Assembly: GCA_018623785.1 (NCBI GenBank)
Contig: JAAZVD010000026.1
Span: 1-11,081, forward strand
Direction of reading: 5' to 3'
DNA length: 11,081 bases
DNA from: Bacteroidota bacterium
GTDB lineage: Bacteria > Bacteroidota > Rhodothermia > Rhodothermales > UBA10348
The translations under genes and the position numbers were made by a program. Within the stretch, counting starts at the first letter, position 1. Each line of letters begins with the position of its first letter. A model generated the notes under the pieces. The model searched no databases, was not told where the DNA came from, and saw nothing but the letters and a program-made list of their open reading frames with translations. This document shows, piece by piece, positions 1 to 5,715 of this stretch.

Positions 1-763
1 GGCTTCACTCGATGATCTATTGGGCATCTATGAGGTGGAGGAGGCCGATGTGGTACAGCATCAGCTGACCCGCGCCGAAGGCTTGCTTCGCTTCTTCTCC
101 TCCCCCGTCGTGCAGTCCATTCTGATGCTGATGATGATGGGTGGCCTGTACTTTGAGCTGCAGTCGCCCGGCGTGGGTTTTCCGGGCATGATTGCAGCCG
201 TAGGCGCAGCGGCGTTTTTCGGTCCACACTATCTGCTGGGTCTGGTTGAAAGCTGGGAAGTTGTGCTGTTCGTAATCGGGGTGGTGCTTCTCGTGGCCGA
301 AATCTTCGTTCTGCCAGGCTTTGGCATTGCCGGGATAACGGGACTCACAGCCGTCCTGTTAGCTCTCGGTTTTTCGCTGATCGGCAACTTCGGCTTCTCC
401 TTTCCGTCAGGCCAGGCTATCAGTTCAGCCGTGTTGACGCTGGCGTCCAGCCTCGTGATGCTGGTCATTGCCATGTTCTCCATCGGGCGTATGCTGCCTC
501 GCTCCGAGCGGTTCAGTCAACTGATACTCGAACCCACCCTCGCAGCGAACACCGGCCACACCAGTGCCATCACCCACGGAGAGTGGATCGGAAAGACAGG
601 CGAGGCCATAACCGACTTACGGCCATCTGGAACCGTGGAAATTGAAGATGATCGCATCGACGTGGTAACCTCCGGCGAATACATCGAAAAAGGAACGAGG
701 ATCGAGGTGGTCAGTGTGGACGGCGCGCGCGTTCGTGTCCGCGCGACGCGAAACCTCGCTTAG
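1..763 (+). CDS. nfeD: NfeD family membrane protein, C-terminal part (5' truncated by window edge)
   Basis: The frame is open from the window edge (first full codon at base 2) to TAG at 761-763, so the N-terminus is missing. The first residues (SLDDLLGIYEVEEADV) look like the end of the ClpP-like serine protease domain of long NfeD (NfeD1b) proteins. Counting from the TTG at 20, about four or five membrane segments follow: roughly residues 30-48, 52-68, 78-98, 102-123 and 133-156. The loops LQSPGVGFPG and LPGFGIAG are typical of NfeD. Residues 190-242 form the soluble OB-fold NfeD C-terminal domain (GKTGEAITDLRPSGTVEIED onward). Long NfeD proteins are membrane proteases that usually partner SPFH/stomatin proteins in membrane microdomain organisation or quality control. 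No SPFH gene lies downstream here; a second NfeD protein follows 101 bp later. Family assignment is firm. The protease half and its catalytic serine cannot be seen, so activity is inferred. Confidence 0.88.
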   Translation, partial: ASLDDLLGIYEVEEADVVQHQLTRAEGLLRFFSSPVVQSILMLMMMGGLYFELQSPGVGFPGMIAAVGAAAFFGPHYLLGLVESWEVVLFVIGVVLLVAEIFVLPGFGIAGITGLTAVLLALGFSLIGNFGFSFPSGQAISSAVLTLASSLVMLVIAMFSIGRMLPRSERFSQLILEPTLAANTGHTSAITHGEWIGKTGEAITDLRPSGTVEIEDDRIDVVTSGEYIEKGTRIEVVSVDGARVRVRATRNLA

Positions 764-864
764 CCTCTTTTTTCGCATCTGAACCCACGCCGACAGTGGT
801 ACGCAACTATCGCTTATCATTCCGTAAACGAGGAATGTGATCCATTCACCAGACGGCGCCTGCT

Positions 865-1356
865 GTGTTGATACCCATTGCCATGATTATCCTGGGCGTA
901 CTGCTCATTGTAGCGGAGGTCTATCTGATCCCGGGATTCAATGTAGTGGGTGTTCTTGGTGCCTTGATCATGCTGGCCGCCGTTACCATGGCATTCATGG
1001 AGGCTGGCATCATTGGCGGAATAGCCGCCATGATGGGCGCCAGTGCCATGACCAGTGGCACACTCTGGTGGTTGTGGAAATCCGGGGCCTGGGACCGATT
1101 CGTTTTGTCCTCAAACCTGAAGACAGACGAGGGAATGCTGCTGCGTGAAGGCGCACGAAGAGCGCGTTATCTCGGCAAACAGGGTACAGCCATCACGCCG
1201 CTTCGCCCGACGGGTTTCGCGGAGATCGACGGCGAGCGCGTTGAAGTAGCCACCGAAGGCACCTTCATTTCGGCCGGCAGTCAGATAAAAGTTGTGGCCA
1301 TGGATCGACGCACCTACTTCGTCCGTCTGACCCGAGAATCCGGTCCGTCTGCCTGA
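865..1356 (+). CDS. Short NfeD-like membrane protein
   Basis: A protein of about 163 aa with two or three hydrophobic helices (roughly residues 2-20, 23-43 and 46-72), including the NfeD-type turn LIPGFNVVGVLG, then a soluble OB-fold domain at about 107-160. That domain repeats the pattern of the upstream gene: GKQGTAITPLRPTGFAEIDG here against GKTGEAITDLRPSGTVEIED there. It lacks a protease domain and so matches the short NfeD class. The two genes are probably cotranscribed paralogues that work together in the membrane; this is inferred from adjacency and shared fold. The start is uncertain. I used GTG at 865; TTG at 868 and ATT at 844 are also in frame. A purine-rich GAGGA at 830-834 precedes an in-frame ATG at 835 that is followed at once by TGA. 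No ATG start exists downstream of that TGA before the first membrane helix. Confidence 0.82.
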   Translation: MLIPIAMIILGVLLIVAEVYLIPGFNVVGVLGALIMLAAVTMAFMEAGIIGGIAAMMGASAMTSGTLWWLWKSGAWDRFVLSSNLKTDEGMLLREGARRARYLGKQGTAITPLRPTGFAEIDGERVEVATEGTFISAGSQIKVVAMDRRTYFVRLTRESGPSA

Positions 1357-1373
1357 ACTAGGTTTCGCTCGTG

Positions 1374-1397
1374 CGGTCCGGGTAAAAGCCGGGACCG
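1374..1397. terminator. Possible bidirectional stem-loop between convergent genes
   Basis: An inverted repeat, CGGTCC (1374-1379) with GGACCG (1392-1397), extended by an inner GG/CC, encloses an A-rich loop (TAAAA). It lies in the 44-bp gap between the short nfeD stop and the transporter stop, where a shared terminator would be expected. No clear T-run follows on either strand, so it is not a canonical intrinsic terminator. Confidence 0.35.
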
Positions 1398-1400
1398 ATT

Positions 1401-2720
1401 CTAGAGCAGGATCCCTGCAATCGTCGCCGTCATCATGTTGGCAAAGGTCCCGGCAATGACTGCACGGACCCCCAATTTAGCCAGATCCGACGTGCGTTCC
1501 GGCGCAAGCGGTCCGATACCGCCGATCTGGATGGCGATGGATGAGAGGTTCGCAAAACCACACAAGGCAAACGTAGCCATAACGACCGTTTTTGGATCCA
1601 GCGACCCAGCACCGATGGACCCGGCCAGGTTCAGATAGGCCACGAATTCATTGGCGATGACCTTCGTACCCACCAGGGATCCGAAGGCCACGATATCCTG
1701 TGATGGCACGCCGATCAGCCAAGCGAGTGGCGCCAGTGCATAGCCCAGGATCTGCTCAATGGTCAGGTCCCAGCCGACGAGACCGCCACCCCAACCGATG
1801 ATGTAGTTGAGCATGGCAATCAGGGCCAGGAACGCCAGCAGCATAGCCCCCACGTTGAGGGCCAGTTTCAAACCATCGCCCGCGCCGCTGGCAGCCGCAT
1901 CGATGACATTAGCGGATGTTTTTTCGACAGTAATCTTGACCTCTCCCTTGGTTTCAGGCTCCTGCGTCTCGGGAATGAGCATCTTGGCAAGGAGCAGCGC
2001 GGCCGGTGCGGCCATGATACTGGCACCCAGTAACTGTTCAGCAAACAGTTGCCGTCCAACCTCCAACGAAACGCCCATCGCCTGGGCATAGGGATCTCCA
2101 AGAATCTGGATGTAGGCGGCCATTACCCCGCCGGCAATCGTAGCCATCCCACCGGTCATGACCGCCATGAGCTCCGACATCGTCATGCCTTTCAGATACG
2201 GGCGAACGACCAGTGGCGCCTCGGTCTGGCCCACAAAGATGTTAGCCGTTACGGACAGGGACTCGGCGCCAGACGTACCCAGGAAACGACTCATGGCCCA
2301 TGCCATGCCCTGCACGACTTTCTGCATCACGCCCAAATGGTAGAGCACTGCCATCAAGGAGCCAAAAAAGATGATGGTTGGCAGGACCTGGAAGGCGAAG
2401 AAGCCGCCCAGACTACCCTCCGTACCCGGCGGCAGGGCCAACGGGCCGAAGATGAACTCGGCGCCGGCCGTCGTGAAGTTCAGTACCAGCACAAAGAACC
2501 CTGACACCCAGGCGAAAAACGCCTTTGGCCACCCGAGCGGCGCAAACCATTCGCCCATGACCTCGCCTTTCAAAAGGAAGATGGCCAACACCACCTGCAG
2601 GCCCAGGGCCGACAGTACCATACGCCAACTGATCTGGCTGCGGTTGTTGGAAGCAGCCCATGCCAGAGCAAGAATAACGGTCAGGCCAAGAAGGCCGCGG
2701 AGCAGGGAAACCAGGTCCAT
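1401..2720 (-). CDS. Concentrative nucleoside transporter (CNT/NupC family)
   Basis: A 439-aa polytopic inner-membrane protein that imports nucleosides with an ion gradient (Na+ or H+). The CNT signature is clear. GQTEAPLVVRPYL at 164-176 supplies the Gln-Thr-Glu group that contacts the nucleobase in the Vibrio CNT structure. KVIANEFVAY at 353-362 carries the second key Glu (358). CGFANLSSIAIQIGGIGPLAPER at 387-409 supplies Phe389, Asn391 and Ser394 with the same spacing as the ribose/base ligands of that structure. A charged linker (about 250-275, rich in E, K and T) divides the two halves. Length suits the bacterial family (about 400-430). I chose ATG at 2720, just before the first hydrophobic helix; the frame runs open to 2843, but that extension is basic, polar and unlike a CNT N-terminus. 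No Shine-Dalgarno is visible. It is divergent from the helicase gene across 152 bp. Coupling ion and substrate preference cannot be read from sequence alone. Confidence 0.93.
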   Translation of the reverse strand: MDLVSLLRGLLGLTVILALAWAASNNRSQISWRMVLSALGLQVVLAIFLLKGEVMGEWFAPLGWPKAFFAWVSGFFVLVLNFTTAGAEFIFGPLALPPGTEGSLGGFFAFQVLPTIIFFGSLMAVLYHLGVMQKVVQGMAWAMSRFLGTSGAESLSVTANIFVGQTEAPLVVRPYLKGMTMSELMAVMTGGMATIAGGVMAAYIQILGDPYAQAMGVSLEVGRQLFAEQLLGASIMAAPAALLLAKMLIPETQEPETKGEVKITVEKTSANVIDAAASGAGDGLKLALNVGAMLLAFLALIAMLNYIIGWGGGLVGWDLTIEQILGYALAPLAWLIGVPSQDIVAFGSLVGTKVIANEFVAYLNLAGSIGAGSLDPKTVVMATFALCGFANLSSIAIQIGGIGPLAPERTSDLAKLGVRAVIAGTFANMMTATIAGILL

Positions 2721-2872
2721 GATGTTCGGTAGGGTTGGATGCCGGAGGGCGGTCGTTTTCGTAGCCGATCCGCGAATATACACGCCGCACATCTTCAACC
2801 GCGAACGCCCGTCCCTTATCTTGCGGTGCTGCCTGCTGTGCACCCGGACATGTCCATCCCTTTTCTGTCTTC

Positions 2873-5293
2873 ATGGCCCAATTCACGCTGCTGCCCGACG
2901 AAAACGCACCTTCATCCTCTCCTGATGCCGCAGAGATCCTTCAGGGTCTCAACCAGGTGCAGCAGTCGGCCGTGCAGGCTACCGACGGTCCGGTCCTGAT
3001 CGTGGCCGGCCCGGGATCGGGTAAAACGCGGACGCTGACCCATCGTATTGCCTACCTGCTCGCTTCGGGCAAGGCGCGCCCATGGGAAATTCTGGCCATT
3101 ACGTTTACCAACAAAGCGGCCAAGGAAATGCGCGAGCGTGTCCTGGGGCTTGTGGGCGAAGATGTGGGTCGCGGTATGGCCATCGGCACGTTCCACTCCA
3201 TGTTTGCACGCGTGCTGCGTGTTGATGGCGATCGGATCGGGTATTCGTCAGACTTCACCATCTACGACTCGGACGACAGCCAGCGGGTCATCCGGGACCT
3301 CATGAACAGGTTCGGGATCGACACACAGCAGACGCGGCCGCGCGCGGTGCAACATCTCATCTCCGGGGCCAAGAACCGCATGGTGGACCCGGGGGAATTC
3401 CAGCGCCTGGCCGCTTCGCCGGCACAGGAGCGCGCAGCCGAGCTGTATCAGCCCTATCTGGATGAACTTCGGCGCGCCAACGCCATGGACTTCGACGATC
3501 TGCTGCTCAAACCGCTGCAGCTCTTCGACAATAATCCTGATATCCTCGAGAAGTACCAAAATCGATGGAAATACATCCACATCGACGAGTACCAGGATAC
3601 CAACAAGGCACAGTATCTGTTGGCGCGGACGCTGGCCCGCAAACTCGGCAATCTGTGCGTGGTCGGCGACGATGCCCAAAGCATTTATGCATTCCGGGGC
3701 GCGGATATCACCAACATGCTGTCCTTCCAACGGGACTACCCGGGCGCCACGACCATCCGATTGGAGCAAAACTATCGCTCCACGGAAAACATTGTCCGAT
3801 TGGCCGATTCCATTATCCGCAACAACTCGAAGCAGATCGAGAAGCAACTGTGGACGGACAATGCCAAGGGCGATCCCATTATCCTGCTCGAATCGATTTC
3901 CGAGCGCGACGAGGCGCAAAAGGTCGAGCGACGCATTCGTGACGTTCAGATCAGGCTGGGTCATTTGAACAAGGACTTTGCCGTACTCTACCGTACCAAT
4001 GCCCAAAGCCGCTCCTTGGAGGATGCCCTGCGCCGCGGCAGTATTCCCTACCGCGTGGTAGGCGGTGTCTCGTTCTATCAGCGCCGCGAAATCAAGGATG
4101 CTCTGGCCTACCTGCGCCTCGTGGTCAACCCGAATGATGTGGCCAGCATGCGTCGCGTAATCAACACGCCAGCGAGAGGCATCGGCGCCAAAACGCAAGC
4201 CGAGCTCTGGGGATATACGGCACGTGCGGGGGTTGGCGCATGGGATACCCTGGAGCGGATTGAAGAGGTGGGGCTGCCTGCCCGTGCGACAAATGCCGTC
4301 GCCGGATTCCGGGATATGATCGAGAAGTACCGGGAGATGGCTGCTACCGATCCGGCCGAGGACGTGGCTAAAGCCCTGATCAAAGAGACCGGCATCTTGG
4401 ATGAGTTCCGCAAGGAAAACACGCCGGAAAATCTCGTCCGCTGGGAAAACGTACAGGAGCTATTGAACGCCATTGCCGAGTTCTCCCGTGGGTATGAGGA
4501 GCGCGAAGCCGATGCACCCGTCGTGGATGATGAATCGCTTACTCGCCCCGATGGCTCTTTGAGCTCTTTCCTACAGGAAGTATCCCTGCTGACCGACGCC
4601 GATGAAGCCGCGGATGCCGAAAATCGCGTTACCTTGATGACGCTTCATGCCTCGAAGGGTCTCGAATTCCCAGTCGTCTTTCTGGCCGGTATGGAGGAGA
4701 ATCTCTTCCCGCTGCAGATGGCCGCGCAGGACCCGACAGAACTCGAGGAGGAGCGTCGCCTGTTCTACGTCGGCGCCACGCGGGCCAAGCAACTGCTCTT
4801 CCTGTCGCATGCCCGCAGCCGATTCCGCTTTGGCGAGCAGACGCCCATGGTCCGGAGCCGCTTTCTGGAAGAAATCGATGCCTCATTGGTACGCACCGAG
4901 GCAGGGCAGCCCTTTGACCCCGACAAGGATCGGTTCAAGAATCGCGGTGCCTCCGGTGGTCCCTCGTACGACAGTATGGACCCCTACTACTACCGCAAGA
5001 ATCTGCGGGAGAACCAGGGATCGCCACGGCCGCAGGGTCGCACCCGAGTCGTAACGAAGCCTGCTTCGAAACCGAAAAGAGTGGCACCGCCATCCGGAGA
5101 ACGCATCGTCTATGACGAAGAGGAAAGCCAAGTGCTGGCGCCCGGTATGCAGGTCGAACATCATATCTTCGGCGCCGGCGAAGTCGTCTCGATGGAAGGT
5201 ACCGGTCAACAAATGAAGGCCGTCGTCCACTTCGAGGAAGTGGGCCCGAAGAAACTGATGGTTCGGCTGGCCCGATTACGGCGGATCGGGTAG
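2873..5293 (+). CDS. uvrD: ATP-dependent 3'-5' DNA helicase, UvrD/PcrA type
   Basis: An 806-aa SF1A helicase that unwinds DNA in nucleotide excision and mismatch repair, clears replication blocks and removes RecA filaments. All motifs are present in order: Q motif LNQVQQSAVQ (26-35), Walker A AGPGSGKT (45-52), Ia ITFTNKAAKEM (76-86), Ib GTFHSMFAR (105-113), II DEYQDTN (238-244), III VVGDDAQSIYAFRGA (263-277), IV LEQNYRST (297-304), V TLMTLHASKGLEFPVVF (587-603) and VI EEERRLFYVGATRAK (625-639). After a charged, low-complexity linker (about 675-755, with YYYRKN and many Arg/Lys/Pro), residues 757-806 (GMQVEHHIFGAGEVVSMEG onward) form the Tudor-like C-terminal domain that contacts RNA polymerase in PcrA/UvrD. 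It is longer than E. coli UvrD (720 aa), mostly from the N-terminal tail and the linker. ATG at 2873 lacks a Shine-Dalgarno. No catalytic residue is missing. Whether to call it uvrD or pcrA is only a naming choice. Confidence 0.96.
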   Translation: MAQFTLLPDENAPSSSPDAAEILQGLNQVQQSAVQATDGPVLIVAGPGSGKTRTLTHRIAYLLASGKARPWEILAITFTNKAAKEMRERVLGLVGEDVGRGMAIGTFHSMFARVLRVDGDRIGYSSDFTIYDSDDSQRVIRDLMNRFGIDTQQTRPRAVQHLISGAKNRMVDPGEFQRLAASPAQERAAELYQPYLDELRRANAMDFDDLLLKPLQLFDNNPDILEKYQNRWKYIHIDEYQDTNKAQYLLARTLARKLGNLCVVGDDAQSIYAFRGADITNMLSFQRDYPGATTIRLEQNYRSTENIVRLADSIIRNNSKQIEKQLWTDNAKGDPIILLESISERDEAQKVERRIRDVQIRLGHLNKDFAVLYRTNAQSRSLEDALRRGSIPYRVVGGVSFYQRREIKDALAYLRLVVNPNDVASMRRVINTPARGIGAKTQAELWGYTARAGVGAWDTLERIEEVGLPARATNAVAGFRDMIEKYREMAATDPAEDVAKALIKETGILDEFRKENTPENLVRWENVQELLNAIAEFSRGYEEREADAPVVDDESLTRPDGSLSSFLQEVSLLTDADEAADAENRVTLMTLHASKGLEFPVVFLAGMEENLFPLQMAAQDPTELEEERRLFYVGATRAKQLLFLSHARSRFRFGEQTPMVRSRFLEEIDASLVRTEAGQPFDPDKDRFKNRGASGGPSYDSMDPYYYRKNLRENQGSPRPQGRTRVVTKPASKPKRVAPPSGERIVYDEEESQVLAPGMQVEHHIFGAGEVVSMEGTGQQMKAVVHFEEVGPKKLMVRLARLRRIG

Positions 5294-5309
5294 GCGTGCC
5301 AGAGAGCAG

Positions 5310-5464
5310 GTCAGCTTTTCTTGGGGGGGCGGAGCCGGTCATCTTTTCCGGGGCCTGGAGCCGTTCGTCGTTAACCCGGGGATTTTTCGAGGGAAGACTG
5401 TTTTTTGACCCGGGGGATCTAGGAGAGAACTTGCGTTAACCCTGGGGTTTCGGGGGAGGGGTCT
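5310..5464 (+). repeat. G-rich degenerate direct repeats downstream of uvrD
   Basis: Five imperfect units of 26-36 nt follow the helicase stop. Two are adjacent copies of a GTCAnCTTTTC...GGGG...GGAGCCG pattern (5310-5337 and 5338-5363). Three carry a GTTAACCC(G/T)GGG-like core: ACCCGGGG at 5374-5381, ACCCGGGG at 5408-5415 and ACCCTGGGG at 5439-5447, each followed by a G/A-rich tail containing GAGGG, GGAGAG or GGGAGGGG. The plus strand has G runs of 4-7 throughout. No convincing ORF occupies it. The block ends next to the first palindrome at 5481. Confidence 0.5.
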
Positions 5465-5480
5465 CATGTTCTCTTTTTAC

Positions 5481-5508
5481 GTATTACACTATCGCCATAG
5501 TGTAATAC
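5481..5508. promoter_or_regulatory. Palindrome 1: probable operator or RNA hairpin
   Basis: A perfect 12-bp inverted repeat, GTATTACACTAT / ATAGTGTAATAC, around a 4-nt centre CGCC. It is AT-rich in a GC-rich surrounding, and preceded by TTTTTAC. It shares its architecture with the second palindrome 49 bp downstream (centre to centre). Either a dimeric repressor site or a transcribed stem-loop would fit. The regulator is unknown. Confidence 0.55.
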
Positions 5509-5531
5509 CCCTGTATCCTGTTTTTAGCGTC

Positions 5532-5555
5532 ATTACAGTATGGCAATACTGTAAT
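5532..5555. promoter_or_regulatory. Palindrome 2: probable operator or RNA hairpin
   Basis: A perfect 10-bp inverted repeat, ATTACAGTAT / ATACTGTAAT, around the 4-nt centre GGCA. Compared with palindrome 1, the arms differ at one position on each side (C to G on the left, G to C on the right), so symmetry is kept by a paired change. It is followed directly by ATATGAAAAAA. TAATAT at 5552-5557 overlapping its edge could serve as a -10 element, but no good -35 is visible. It lies 160 bp ahead of the binding-protein start. Confidence 0.55.
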
Positions 5556-5569
5556 ATGAAAAAACCGGA

Positions 5570-5688
5570 CGCCACCCAATACTGGCTACCTCCGAAAATC
5601 GAGCACCTCCGAAATTCCAACACCTCCCAAATTCCAACACCCCCCAAAATCCAACACCTCCCAACACCGGACGCCACCCGGCACCGGC
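5570..5688. repeat. Array of seven 17-nt direct repeats, C-rich on the plus strand
   Basis: Units start at 5570, 5587, 5604, 5621, 5638, 5655 and 5672, with no gaps. The central consensus is CACCTCCCAAATTCCAA; units at 5604 and 5621 differ at one base. The outer units 5570 and 5672 resemble each other (both begin CGCCACCC and end GGC), and the 14-mer ACCGGACGCCACCC recurs at 5564 and 5666, exactly 102 = 6 x 17 nt apart. Since 17 is not a multiple of 3, the array does not encode a protein repeat. Units 5604-5654 contain 24 C and one G on the plus strand. The array lies in the leader of the downstream lipoprotein gene. It has no spacers, so it is not CRISPR. Confidence 0.75.
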
Positions 5689-5715
5689 ATACAGCCTACA
5701 TCTACGCTTCCCGAC

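Noticed and set aside
726..773. Intrinsic terminator after the long nfeD gene (stem CGCGCG 726-731/740-745 or GCGA/TCGC 748-759, then six T at 768-773)
   Set aside because: The first stem is 22 nt from the T-run and the second has only 4 bp; the gap to the next nfeD is short, so cotranscription seems more likely.
2721..2843. N-terminal extension of the nucleoside transporter frame to 2843
   Set aside because: The 41 extra residues are basic and polar, extend towards the helicase gene, and do not match CNT N-termini; ATG at 2720 directly precedes the first helix.
3248..4198. Long open frame of 316 codons antisense to the helicase gene
   Set aside because: It lies wholly opposite the conserved uvrD motifs, has no recognisable domain, and its openness is explained by the biased codon use of the plus-strand gene.
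5481..5508. NrdR box (ACACTAT-rich palindrome)
   Set aside because: The arms ACACTAT/ATAGTGT resemble a NrdR box, but the centre is 4 nt rather than 2, the second palindrome departs from the motif, and no ribonucleotide reductase gene is present.
5570..5688. CRISPR array or plasmid-type iteron origin
   Set aside because: The units are contiguous without spacers and there are no cas genes; no Rep gene, DnaA-box cluster or AT-rich melting region accompanies the repeats.
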